NCBI GenBank assembly: GCA_964016885.1
Contig: OZ024740.1
Span: forward strand, 10,101,550 to 10,165,549
DNA from: Eledone cirrhosa
Lineage: Eukaryota > Mollusca > Cephalopoda > Octopoda > Eledonidae
Reading direction: 5' to 3'
DNA: 64,000 bases
Part shown: piece by piece, positions 9,601 through 18,019 of the stretch
Numbering within the stretch: position 1 is the stretch's first letter
Layout of the letters: the number at the start of each line of letters is the position of its first letter
Program-made: the position numbers and the translations under genes
Notes under the pieces: generated by a model
The model's database searches: none
The model's input: only the letters and a program-made list of their open reading frames with translations
What the model was told of the DNA's origin: nothing

Positions 9601-10554
9601 TTCCTCGTTAGTGTCTACTGAAGGGAAGCCCTGATATTCTAGAATATTCTAGTTTCTTTCCCACAACAAACACAATATGGTCTTATATTTGTAATAGGGT
9701 TTATCCAAGCAAATGGTAGATAAAATCTCCCTCTTGTAATATATAGACAATACAGATTGGACTGCATCTAATCTGGTCAAAGAAGCTTTATATTGGCAAA
9801 AACATACAAATTCATGAAGGAGACATGTAACTGATGGTGTGAATCACATGGTAAGATATCTCAGGAGACCTGGACAGTAGAATGTCTTCAGAGAAGAAAT
9901 ACCCCTTAAGAAAGTATTTCAGCCCTTAACTTCTTAAACTCTAAATGTGCTGGGTCACATCCAGGTAATGACACCTGGGTTCCCTTCTACTGTCATTTAA
10001 CCATTTGGAAACTGGAGACTTGTCATTTATTTAAACCAAATGGACATTTGTTGCCAGCATCTAGCTGGAACTTCTTTCCCTTGCCTCTACTTTCACACTT
10101 ATATTTAAACGCTTTCTTGAATTGGAAAATAACATTGGAAGTTATGGTAGTGGTGAGACGTCAACATACAAACCACGACTGACTCAGAGTTACTTCCCTT
10201 AGCATGAATTAAGATACAAACAAGATGCCTCTCATGTGGTATGGAGGTCGTTTTTGTTCCTCCTCAGTTTTGAGGACACTTATTCCCTCAAGTTCTAGTT
10301 CTGTTTTCTGCCCTGTTACTAATAGTAAGTACATCATGTGCTATATATATGTACAAGTAGTGATATGGAATGAAACTGGGAAATGAGTTGAGCTGAAGAC
10401 TTTGCTACAGCATTTCAAACATGTATTTACTTGTAATCTATACATAAATCATGTATTTAGCACAGATTAATAAAATACTTAATGGGTAATTTGAAATGAA
10501 GCCTATGTTTCACATATGCCATGGATCTGTTGTTTGCTATGCAGAGACCTGATA
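9601..10554. other. Unrecognised single-copy-looking sequence
   Basis: I see no long frame, repeat unit, SINE core or RNA gene in these ~950 bases. Base composition is ordinary for the window. Introns or intergenic DNA would both look like this. Confidence 0.5.
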
Positions 10555-10710
10555 ATTGCTTCATTCCCACTCCCCCTTTTTATCCTCCTCCGCCCCTACT
10601 TCTTCATCACTCCCCCTCCTCCCATCCCCCACCTCTTCCCTCCTCTTGACCCTCATCGTTCTCCTCCAGAGCAGAAAAAGCAAAGTCTTTTAGAACTTAG
10701 GAGTTACTAA
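10555..10710 (+). other. Pyrimidine tract with acceptor-like end; possible small exon (speculative)
   Basis: More than 100 bases of C/T-rich sequence end in 'gttctcctccag' just before 10671. The following frame reads EQKKQSLLELRSY and a TAA at 10708-10710. The arrangement fits a 3' splice site followed by a short terminal exon. There is no domain and no other exon to join it to, so chance is quite possible. Confidence 0.12.
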
Positions 10711-10761
10711 ATGGACTTTACTAACAAGTGTCAATCTATACAACATTATTGACCCTTGCCA

Positions 10762-11008
10762 AACTGAGTTCAAATCTCACCGAGGTTAACTTTGCCTTTC
10801 ATCCTTACGGGGTCAATAAAATAAAGTACCAGTAATACACTGTGTAATTGCTGGCCTTGTGCCAAAAGTAGAAACAATTATTTTCTCTGTCAAAGCCGAG
10901 GTTAACTTTGACTTTCATCCTTATGAGGTAGATAAAATAAAGTACCAGTAATGTATTGGGTAATTGCTGGCCTTGTGCCAAAAGTAGAAACAATTATTTT
11001 CTCAGTCA
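10762..11008 (+). mobile_element. Two SINE tails in tandem
   Basis: The first copy (10762-10884) reads 'gagttcaaatctcaccgagg', 'ttaactttgcctttcatcc', 'ggggtcaataaaataaagta' and 'ggccttgtgccaaaagtag'. The second (about 10892-11008) repeats this from 'gccgaggttaactttg' with a few differences, such as 'tgaggtagataaaataaag'. Both end in 'aaacaattattttctc.gtc', so they arose by duplication of one tail rather than by two insertions. Confidence 0.85.
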
Positions 11009-11065
11009 AACCAAACCAATGGCTAAATAAGTAATTCAAAGGAAAGCTATTATAAATTACACACA

Positions 11066-11236
11066 TAGCAGTGTTATGTTTGTGTGATTAAGAAGTTTTC
11101 TTTGCATATAACATATTTCTGGGTTTGATCTCACTGCCTGGAACCATAAGCAAGTGGTTTCTGTTATAACATTGTCTTGACCAATGCCTTGCAAGTGACA
11201 TTTGATAGGCAGAATGTGTGCAAAGCCCCATCAAGT
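11066..11236 (+). mobile_element. tRNA-derived SINE with TA-rich 3' end
   Basis: The head has an A-box-like 'tgtgtgattaagaag' and a B-box-like 'tgggtttgatctcactgcc', spaced as in tRNA genes. The body reads 'ggaaccataagcaagtgg', 'ttctgttataacattg', 'cttgaccaatgccttgcaag' and 'gataggcagaa', a layout I recognise from octopus SINEs. It ends in 'aagccccatcaag' followed by TA repeat. The TA tail carries the hairpin element that starts at 11248. Confidence 0.75.
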
Positions 11237-11247
11237 ATATATATATA

Positions 11248-11446
11248 GGAAAAAGTGTGACCCCGACGGCAGAGCTCAAGCCGTTTCGACGGCTATTTCT
11301 GGACTCAGAAGTCCAGAAATAGCCATCCAAACGGCTTGAGCTCTACCGTCGGGGTCATACTTTTTCCTATTTCTCACTCTACTACCCTAAGTATTGAGTA
11401 CTCTGGTGCGTTATGGTCCATTTGGTTCCTTACCACAATTCCTTTG

Positions 11447-11448
<2 letters not shown>
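11248..11448 (+). mobile_element. TA-embedded hairpin element, complete copy
   Basis: A 58-bp left arm (11248-11305) and a 58-bp right arm (11310-11367) are inverted copies separated by the loop 'caga'. Arm landmarks are 'ggaaaaagtgtgaccccgac', 'gagctcaagccgtttcgacg' and 'gctatttctggact'. A unique ~80-bp tail follows ('ctcactctactaccctaagt', 'attgagtactctggtgcg', 'ttatggtccatttggttcc'). TA repeats flank both ends. There is no coding capacity. It is either a non-autonomous foldback/MITE-type element or an RNA-templated hairpin; the sequence does not decide. Confidence 0.85.

Positions 11449-11477
<29 letters not shown>
11449..11477. repeat. (TA)n microsatellite
   Basis: Pure TA repeat directly behind the hairpin-element tail. 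Confidence 0.95.
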
Positions 11478-11479
<2 letters not shown>

Positions 11480-11671
11480 ATTGTGTTAATTTAACTAAAT
11501 CAACCACTGACAATATCAGAAAGTAAAAATAACTGTTATAAACTTCACTTTTCTCTGATATTTTTCTCGAAGAAAAACTTTGTTTTTTATGTATTGCTTC
11601 TAACTATTTCTGAAATATATATAACTGTAATGAAAGAAGTAAATTATGAAATGTTGACTTATACCTCTTCT

Positions 11672-11706
11672 TTATATATATATATAGATAGATAGATAGA
11701 TAGATA
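11672..11706. repeat. (TA)n(GATA)n microsatellite
   Basis: A short TA run turns into five GATA units. Confidence 0.9.
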
Positions 11707-12448
11707 TAAAATCTGCAGTTTCTTTTTTCTTTGTATTATTAGTTGGGGCAATTCAAAAGACATTCATTCAATGGTTTAGTTACAAAGTTTTCCATCACAC
11801 ATTCTGTGACCTTATCAGTAACTATTGTTTTTTTGCCCTCTTTGTCTCCACCTCATTTATTTACTTTGTTCCAACTACTCCATCTTTTTTCCCGTTCACT
11901 TTGTCTTTCTGCAGTGTATACTTATGTATATACATCATTCACATCTCTATGTTCTATGTCTGCCAATGCATACCTGTGTCTCTCTTCCTGTGTGAACTAA
12001 TCTTGTTGTCATCAGTCACTAAGTCGTGGGGTTGTTACTATTTCATTCCTGCTTACTATTGAGTATTATGTTTAGTTTCTGCTATATGGGTGGCTTCTTT
12101 AATCTGCCTAAGTCTTATGTCAGCTTGGTTTATAGATAGAATCTTCAATTTAGCTTAACACATTAACAGAGCACTGCTGATTTTTTTTCATCTTTAGATT
12201 CCTACGAATAATCCTTTCTCATACTCTAGACATTCCTCTATTGTCCCGCTTTGCATCTTATTTCTAGTTCTATAATTTATGTGTGAACTTACCTTGCAGA
12301 CTATACAATAGTTCTTAAAAGGGTAAGTCTTACTGATTAGGAGTTTGAGAGAAAATACTTGGTTTTTCTACTAATTTGTTAGTTTCAGTTGATCTAAAGC
12401 CATTTTAAATCTATATACTTGTTCATCTCTGTGTATAACTCCCACAAA
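11707..12448. other. Unrecognised AT-rich sequence
   Basis: An 85-codon frame (11743-12000) is open, but it is rich in Leu/Ser/Phe from T/C-rich DNA and shows no domain. I see no RNA gene or repeat in the rest. Confidence 0.45.
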
Positions 12449-12715
12449 CATACCACTCTAGTATATTATATAGTCATACCACTCTAGTATATTATATAGC
12501 CATACAACTCTAGTATATTATGTAGTGATACAACTCTAGTATATTATGTAGTCATACCACTCTAGTATATTATATAGTCATATGACTCTAGTATATTATA
12601 TAGTCATATGACTCTAGTATATTATATAGTCATATGACTCTAGTATATTATATAGTCATATGACTCTAGTATATTAAGTAGTCATACAACTCTAGTATAT
12701 TATGTAGTCATACCA
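12449..12715. repeat. 26-bp satellite, ten copies plus a partial
   Basis: Units begin at 12449 and every 26 bases up to 12683, with a partial copy at 12709. The shared core is 'actctagtatattatatagt'. The first six bases vary as 'catacc', 'cataca', 'gataca' or 'catatg'. Four consecutive units (12579-12682) share 'catatg', which suggests a local second round of duplication. Confidence 0.95.
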
Positions 12716-12771
12716 TGAATTAACCTTATCTACTGTCTTCCATATCCTCTCTATTCTCTTCAATTATTTAT

Positions 12772-13105
12772 CCCAGGGATGGATTTAATGGGGGCCAAAG
12801 AGGGCAATTGCAGTGGAGGGCCTCGCCAACAATGGTCGTAGCAATTTATTTGTGCCCTCAGCTGAGTTTTTTAGTTTTAGGTTGGTTAGAATTTTTGAAT
12901 TTAATACCTGTATGTCTGACTTTTCAATTCCAATTACTTGCGCCAAGCAAACTGTGATATGTAAAATTGGGGAGTTTGCTGTGTATTCTAATTTTTTGTG
13001 TATGAGGGACCCTCCAAACCTGAAATACCCTGGGCCCCCCAAGGTCTAACCCCCCAAGGTCTAAATCCAGCTCTGGGTCCCCCAAGGTCTAAATCCAGCC
13101 CTGGG
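12772..13105. mobile_element. Small hAT-like non-autonomous element
   Basis: The ends are a 15-bp inverted repeat, CCCAGGGATGGATTTA-like on the left (12772-12786) and its complement with one mismatch on the right (13091-13105). The CAGGG start is typical of hAT termini. Near the right end, 'ccccaaggtctaaatccag' occurs twice (about 13045 and 13079), a local duplication. I find no 8-bp target duplication. Short frames on both strands (12785-13049) show no transposase motif. The right edge falls exactly where the mariner pseudogene is cut. Confidence 0.65.
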
Positions 13106-13660
13106 CACGTCTTTGGATGAGACAGCGAGCCACTTGTTGTTCTGGGAGTTGATCTTCTGGTCTTAGCAGAAGTTTTTCTCGTCGGAGAAAAAACACAGCA
13201 TGTCTGGCTCCAGTGGGTGTTTCAACTTATTGATCAGCTTCTTTGCGTGCTTTAGTCGCTTTTCTTGCATCACCTTTGACAGAACTTGTCCTTTCCTCAT
13301 CTTGTATTAAATGTAGCGAATGTCTTCATGTACCACCAGCCTAATGAGCTTTTCATCTACGCCTTTCTCCCTTGCAATGGCACGCATAAACTTACTTGGT
13401 TCATTGTTGATGATATCTTGAACTTCAGCGACGAACTCAGGCGTTCTGAAGGCGTTAGATCGTCGATCATGTGTTTTCCTCTCTGATGTTGCTTCGTAGT
13501 TGAATCCTGAATCTTCCAATTCCTTTCTGACCTTTTCCACCATTCTCCTGCTGACGCTGAGAAAGTCTGAAATTTCCTTATTTGTCCTCCCGGCGCGGAT
13601 TCCAAGAAGAACTTCGTGTCTCTTCCACAAATTTGGAGGTTCAAAATTATTCTGAAAATA
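13106..13660 (-). pseudogene. Mariner/Tc1-type transposase, broken
   Basis: On the minus strand the frame runs through NNFEPPNLWKRHEVLLG, then a helix-turn-helix segment (IRAGRTNKEISDFLSVS), then FVAEVQDIINNEPSKFMRA and KLIRLVVHEDIRYI. An in-frame TAA stands at 13307-13309, and the homology continues with KMRKGQVLSKVMQEK, INKLKHPLEPDM and FFSDEKNF, where DEKNF carries the first catalytic aspartate. A second stop follows at 13163-13165, then NSQNNKWLAVSSKDV. The frame is lost at 13105 at the edge of the hAT-like element, so the last two catalytic acids are missing. An acceptor-like 'ttttcag' precedes NNFEPP, which may be chance. It cannot encode an active enzyme. Confidence 0.85.
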
Positions 13661-13689
13661 AATAATGGAAATATAGTGACTGTTTTTAT

Positions 13690-13759
13690 GAAGACGTCTA
13701 ACTCATGCTAGCGTGGAAAACGGACGTTAAACGAAGATGATGATGATGATGATGATGAA
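13690..13759 (+). mobile_element. SINE tail with GAT microsatellite
   Basis: 'acgtctaactcatgctagcg', 'tggaaaacggacgttaaac' and 'gaagatgatgatgatgatg' follow one another. The GAT run is the normal 3' end of this family. It sits inside the mariner's untranslated part. Confidence 0.8.
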
Positions 13760-13835
13760 GAGTGACAATGGAAGTAAAAAAAATTTGCATAAAATTAGCA
13801 GTTGAAAATTGCGAACAAATATCGTCCACACCCTG

Positions 13836-13860
13836 TATATATATATATATACATGTATAT

Positions 13861-13892
<32 letters not shown>

Positions 13893-13935
13893 ACATGCAT
13901 AATATATATATATATATACATGCATATATATAGTT
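13836..13935. repeat. TA/TACATG microsatellite
   Basis: TA dinucleotides with interspersed TACATG. It begins at the mariner terminus. Confidence 0.93.
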
Positions 13936-14095
13936 GCATCTAACTCACTTTCACCCCGCCCACTCTCTTTGTTAGTCTGTCTCTCTCTACATAACCCCCC
14001 CCCCCTCCCTTCAATCACCTCACCCTCCCGTATACATGTGTGTGTGTATACTGCAGTCCCATATTAACGCTACTACTCAATGAAACATCCTTTAT
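13936..14095. other. C/T-rich unassigned spacer
   Basis: It contains a run of C near 13997 and TG repeat near 14036-14047. I see no gene or repeat family. Confidence 0.5.
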
Positions 14096-14197
14096 TTATA
14101 TATATACATATATATATATATTCAGGTTTGAGGTTCACCACTTATATATATATATAAATACATATATACATATATATATTTATATATATATATGTAT

Positions 14198-14260
<63 letters not shown>

Positions 14261-14267
14261 TATATGT

Positions 14268-14314
<47 letters not shown>

Positions 14315-14364
14315 TATATGTATACATGTATATATATATACATATGTATATATATATATATATA
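14096..14364. repeat. TA/CA microsatellite with internal duplication
   Basis: TA repeat is interrupted by (CA)n at about 14196-14216 and by two similar 'tatgtatacatgtatatata' blocks near 14264 and 14318. Frames open across it are Tyr/Ile repeats only. Confidence 0.93.
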
Positions 14365-14563
14365 GGAAAAAGTATGACCCCGACGGTAGAGCTCAAGCCG
14401 TTTTGACGGCTATTTCTGGACTCAGAGTCCAGAAATAGCCGTCCAAACGGCTTGAGCTCTACCGTCGGGGTCATACTTTTTTCCTATTACCCACTCTACT
14501 ACCCTAAGTATTGAGTACTCTGGCGCATTATGGTCCATCTGGTTCCTTACCACAATTCCTTTG
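14365..14563 (+). mobile_element. TA-embedded hairpin element, complete copy
   Basis: Left arm 14365-14422 and right arm 14426-14484 are inverted copies around a three-base 'cag' loop, with the same landmarks as the copy at 11248. The tail repeats 'cactctactaccctaagtat', 'tgagtactctggcgcattat' and 'ggtccatctggttcc'. TA repeat flanks both sides. Differences from the 11248 copy are scattered substitutions. Confidence 0.87.
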
Positions 14564-14620
14564 TTATATATATATATATATATATAAATATATACATGTA
14601 TATGTATATATTTATATATG
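14564..14620. repeat. (TA)n microsatellite
   Basis: TA repeat with ATATAC and TATGTA interruptions, directly behind the hairpin-element tail. Confidence 0.9.
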
Positions 14621-14907
14621 TTGCAAATTTCTTTATGTAATGCCTACAACCAGTAGGACAGCTCTTACTCATTCTCTTTGCTTTCCTCCTCATCTTCCCC
14701 TCCCCCCTCCTCTCACCATAGAGATATGGAGCTATAATTAAAGTGAACATGTCAAGTTGAACTTGTTCCATCCAGTCTCAGCCTCAACACACCAGTCGAC
14801 CTTGCTATAGAAAACAAAACTGAAATCCATCTGGGAGGATTGATTCCATCTATATTCTTCATGGACATTCCCGCAATCACTGGATGTGAATGACCACTTC
14901 CGACTAA
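14621..14907. other. Unassigned spacer
   Basis: Mixed sequence of about 290 bases. Short frames are open on the minus strand without any recognisable motif. I see no RNA gene or repeat. Confidence 0.45.
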
Positions 14908-14929
14908 CTATATATATATGTATATATAT

Positions 14930-14983
<54 letters not shown>

Positions 14984-15052
14984 GTGTGTGTATATATATA
15001 TGTGTGTGTATATATATATATATGTGTGTATATATGTATCTATTTATATATG

Positions 15053-15095
<43 letters not shown>

Positions 15096-15195
15096 GTGTG
15101 CGTATGTGTATGTGTGTGTGTGTATATATATGTGTGTGTGTGTATATGTATACGTATATGTGTATGAATATGTATATATATATATATATATATAT
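14908..15195. repeat. TA/TG compound microsatellite
   Basis: TA repeat passes into (TG)n and TATG units and back to TA. All frames over it are Tyr/Ile/Val/Cys artefacts. Confidence 0.94.
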
Positions 15196-15302
15196 TGTAT
15201 GTAGTTAGAGACAGAGACAGATAGATGGGAAGCAAGTTCTCAACCAAAACATTGATACACATATTTCCCACAACATAGAGCTGTAAACTGGATTGTTTCA
15301 TT

Positions 15303-15318
15303 ACATATATATATATTC

Positions 15319-15368
<50 letters not shown>
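15303..15368. repeat. (TA)n microsatellite
   Basis: Nearly pure TA, interrupted by 'ttcatt' near 15316. Confidence 0.94.
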
Positions 15369-15370
<2 letters not shown>

Positions 15371-15480
15371 ATCAAGGAGAGTGCAATTACTTGTATCTTT
15401 TATGAACATAGCACAGCAGAAAACTCATCGATTTCCAGAAATGGATGGGTTCTTTGTCTGACTATATATTTATATATAAT

Positions 15481-15666
15481 GAAGGAAGTGTGGTAAGGAA
15501 CCAGGTGGACCATAACGCACCAGAGTACTCAATACTTTGGGTAGTAGAGTTGGTAATAGGAAAAGTTTCAGGACCCCAACAGCAGAGCTCAAGCCGTTTC
15601 GACGGCTATTTCCAGAAATAGCTGTTGAAACGGCTTGAGCTCTGCCGTCAGGGTCCTGAATCTTTT

Positions 15667-15668
<2 letters not shown>
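15481..15668 (-). mobile_element. TA-embedded hairpin element, reverse copy with shortened loop
   Basis: The tail lies first (15481-15558, 'ggaaccaggtggaccataac' and 'gtactcaatactttgggtag'), then arms 15559-15612 and 15615-15668 around the two-base loop 'ca'. The central 'ggactcagagtcc' of other copies is missing, so each arm is 54 bp. Arm text differs ('caggaccccaacagcagag'), which marks a subfamily. TA repeat follows the outer end. Confidence 0.85.

Positions 15669-15701
<33 letters not shown>
15669..15701. repeat. (TA)n microsatellite
   Basis: Pure TA repeat at the outer edge of the hairpin element. Confidence 0.95.
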
Positions 15702-15704
<3 letters not shown>

Positions 15705-15832
15705 TGTAATTTAGTTACTGATGGTTCACTAATGTGAGCACTAAATACTAATATTTGTGTCCAGCAGCTGATGTGGTATTCCATATTTGGTATTACATCA
15801 TAGTCGGTATCCTTTATAAGCTGAGTGTTAAT

Positions 15833-16038
15833 AATAATAATAATGATTTTTACTTTAGGCACAAGGCACCAATTTGGGGGTAGGGGAAAGTCAACTGAAT
15901 CAACCCCAGTGCAATACTGGTGCTTTATTTTATTGACCACCGTAAGGATGGAAGTCAAATTTAAACTCAGACCATAAAGGGACTTAACTCTTAAAGCATT
16001 GTGTCTGAGACTCTACCAATACTGCCAATCTACTGCCC
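15833..16038 (-). mobile_element. Near full-length SINE, reverse orientation
   Basis: On the minus strand it reads 'gagggcagtagattggcag', 'gactttgagtttaaatttg'-like body, 'ccatccttacggtggtcaat', 'aaaataaagcaccagtattg', 'gttgattcagttgactttcc' and 'gtgccttgtgcctaaagta', then an ATT microsatellite tail. It is the most complete copy of its family in the window. Confidence 0.85.
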
Positions 16039-16066
16039 TCAAGGGCCCACTGTGTGGGGTTATTTA

Positions 16067-16385
16067 TATCTTCTTGTGTATGTGGGGGCCTTAGGTTGAT
16101 ATCGTTCACCTAGTTGAAATCAGAGATCAGTTTCCAGAGCCCACTACAAGGAGGTCAACAACTTGAGCCCTAATCATATATATCTTCTTCTTGTGTATCA
16201 GTTGATCTCAGGTTGTTGTCGTTAACCTAGTTAAGATCAGAGATCATCTTCCAGGACCCACTATGAGGAGATCAACTTGAGCCCTAGTCTATATAACTAC
16301 TTCTTCTAGTGTATGTGTTGGTCTCAGGTTGTTGTTTGCCTGGTCTAGATCAGAGATCAGTTTACAACAAACTTGAGCCTCCTAC
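16067..16385. repeat. Three diverged ~117-bp tandem copies
   Basis: Copies begin at about 16067, 16181 and 16301. All carry 'cttgtgtat' or 'ctagtgtat', 'tcaggttgttgt' (or a variant), 'atcagagatcag' or 'atcagagatcat', and 'acttgagccc' or 'acttgagcc'. The third is shortened in its second half. They are clearly older than the 61-bp or 32-bp arrays. Confidence 0.8.
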
Positions 16386-16820
16386 TTTTGTTATAACTGT
16401 GTGAGTAAATTTGTTCTTATATTGTTCTATGGAATGGTCTACAAGTATATTGGGGTAGCCTTTATTAACTAAGATTTGTTTCTCACATGGCTTAGCATCT
16501 ACGGAGAGACCAGAATCATGTAATCTTTTAAGGATAAGGATATTTTTAATTGTGTAAAGTTCACATCTGTTATTTCCGTTTTTGTTAGCTCATCATCCTT
16601 AAATCATCTTCCATTTGGTGTTGTCATTGTCTGTGTTATCTTTTAATTACTCTTCTTTCTCATAATGTTTATGGAAGTAGTTTTTCAAATTTTTACACAG
16701 TGGATAACATGTAACAAGATCTCATTGTGTAATCAAGTTAAACTAATGATTTTCTAATTATCTACAAATTAAGACATGAAACTTAATAATTAACATCTAA
16801 TCCATAGTTTGTAATATATC
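16386..16820. other. Unrecognised AT-rich sequence
   Basis: There is no frame of useful length, no SINE core and no RNA gene. Confidence 0.45.
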
Positions 16821-16822
16821 AT

Positions 16823-16957
16823 CGTCATTTAATGTCCATTTTCCACGCTAGCATGGGCTAGACGAGCTGACCCGTTGTGAGACAACCATGTCAAGGGACC
16901 ATATTTTGCTCACTCAGAACTGTGCTTCTACAGTTGGATGCCCTTCCTAACACCATA
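16823..16957 (-). mobile_element. SINE 3' part (GAT-ending family), reverse orientation
   Basis: On the minus strand it reads 'gaagggcatccaactgtag', 'gagcaaaatatggtccctt', 'tcgtctagcccatgctagcg', 'tggaaaatggacattaaatg' and 'acgatgat'. A short TA stretch separates it from a + copy of the same family, so the pair forms an inverted repeat. Confidence 0.83.
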
Positions 16958-16984
16958 TATATATATATATTTATTTACAGTCCA

Positions 16985-17145
16985 CACAGTAAGGGCATCC
17001 AGCCATAGAAACCAAGCTGGAAACAGTTCTGTATGAGCCAGACATTGTCACTTGATCTAATTTGTCTGACAGTGGAACAACTTGTCTAACCCATGCTAGC
17101 GTGGAAAATGGATGTTAAACAGGGATGATGATAATAATAATATGA
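16985..17145 (+). mobile_element. SINE 3' part (GAT-ending family)
   Basis: 'agtaagggcatccagccata', 'gaaaccaagctggaaacag', 'cttgtctaacccatgctagc', 'gtggaaaatggatgttaaac' and 'gatgatgataataataat' follow in order. It is arranged head to head with the minus copy at 16823-16957. Confidence 0.83.
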
Positions 17146-17493
17146 AAATTATGATAACTACTAGGTATTGATTTACTGATTACTATATCAGCAGAAACTC
17201 TGCTGTTGTGCATTAAATAACTAAAATACTAAGTACGCAATGCTGAATGTATGTATCTAACATAGGAGTTCATGAGTAGAGTGTGGAAAATATTTTTTCG
17301 TAACAAAAACAAATATTTATTTTTCTCTATTTCCTTTGTTTTATGCTCCATATGCATAAACACTGTCTTGGTGTTACTGCTAATTAAGTATAAGCAGCCA
17401 GGTTTGCACAATATGCAAATGAGTATTTCCAGCAAGTGTTCATGTAAAATTCTATATAGAGTCTAGTCTATTTCCATGTCTGTATGGATTGAG
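17146..17493. other. Unrecognised AT-rich sequence upstream of the ribozyme-like motif
   Basis: Small frames are open on both strands at 17229-17466 but carry no motif. If the downstream hammerhead motif belongs to a retroelement, part of that element may lie here. Confidence 0.4.
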
Positions 17494-17549
17494 TAAGTGC
17501 CACTGATGAAAGATTAACAAATCCTGAAACAGTGCTGTCTGACATTCTC
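17494..17549 (+). ncRNA. Type I hammerhead-ribozyme-like motif
   Basis: The conserved core CTGATGA (17503-17509) is followed, after a 16-base stem-loop, by GAAAC (17526-17530) and then GTC (17537-17539), the usual cleavage triplet. Helix III pairs A17529-C-A-G17532 with C17535-T-G-T17538 around two bases. Helix I pairs A17502/C17501 with T17540/G17541 and, after one mismatch, GTGA-side bases 17499-17496 with 17543-17546. Helix II pairs 17510-17515 with 17525-17520 except for one A/C mismatch, and its first pair is A-U instead of the usual G-C. Very short helix III is typical of hammerheads in Penelope-like elements and retrozymes. The helix II defects suggest a weakened or dead copy. Predicted cleavage would be after C17539. 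Confidence 0.5.
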
Positions 17550-17700
17550 AAAATGTTCTGCAACTTCTGTGAGATATTCACAAAGGAAAATAGAGAAAGA
17601 CTTTTTTTTTCTCTCTTATGAAAAAACTAAGTATGCTGTCAAATTTGGATATACCGTAAATGTTTTTACGAAATTCACTATATATATATATTTACACACT

Positions 17701-17926
17701 AAAAGACCGATAAGTTTCAAAAAGCTAGTACAATGCAGTAGAAATATACAAGGGGCAAATGATGACAAATAAAACAAAATAAATAATATTTTACCCATAG
17801 GATTTTAGCATATTTCAGGGTTAATACTCACTTTTCAAATGTGGAGCTGAGACAGTCCAAAACAAAATATCCTTTGCTCTATTTCTACTGCATTTTATCA
17901 GCTTTTTGAAAATTATTGGTCTTTTA
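17701..17926. mobile_element. Inverted-repeat element with ~55-bp arms
   Basis: The left end (17701-17754: 'aaaagaccgataagtttc', 'aaaaagct', 'atgcagtagaaata') and the right end (17871-17926: 'tatttctactgcattttatc', 'agctttttgaaaat', 'attggtctttta') are inverted copies with roughly 80% identity. The interior is AT-rich and non-coding. TA-rich DNA lies on both sides. It looks like a MITE-type element, but no clear target duplication is visible. Confidence 0.6.
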
Positions 17927-18019
17927 TTATATATCTCACAATACTTCATATTAATTACACTACTTTATATATATATACGAATGAAAAATGGCGTGCTGTG
18001 TTGTTGCGAATGTGATACA

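Larger units (their letters stand above)
13106..13835 (-). mobile_element. 5' half of a mariner element, nested insertions
   Basis: The outer end at 13835 reads, on the minus strand, 'cagggtgtggacgatatttg', bordered by TA as expected for Tc1/mariner targets. The transposase pseudogene follows on the same strand. A SINE tail at 13690-13759 lies between terminus and transposase. The other terminus is absent to the left, where the hAT-like element and then unrelated DNA begin. Confidence 0.65.

Noticed and set aside
11743..12000. 85-codon frame
   Set aside because: It is Leu/Ser/Phe-rich from T/C-rich DNA, with no domain, no start context and no splice support.
12785..13049. Frames of 78-85 codons on both strands in the hAT-like element
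   Set aside because: They are opposite-strand shadows within a short non-autonomous element and show no transposase or BED-finger motif.
14040..15496. Tyr/Ile-rich frames of 60-130 codons
   Set aside because: They are translations of TA and TG microsatellites. Flanking non-repeat parts are hairpin-element or spacer sequence.
17229..17466. Overlapping 64-68-codon frames on both strands
   Set aside because: They are short and antisense to each other, with no motif. They are expected by chance in AT-rich DNA.
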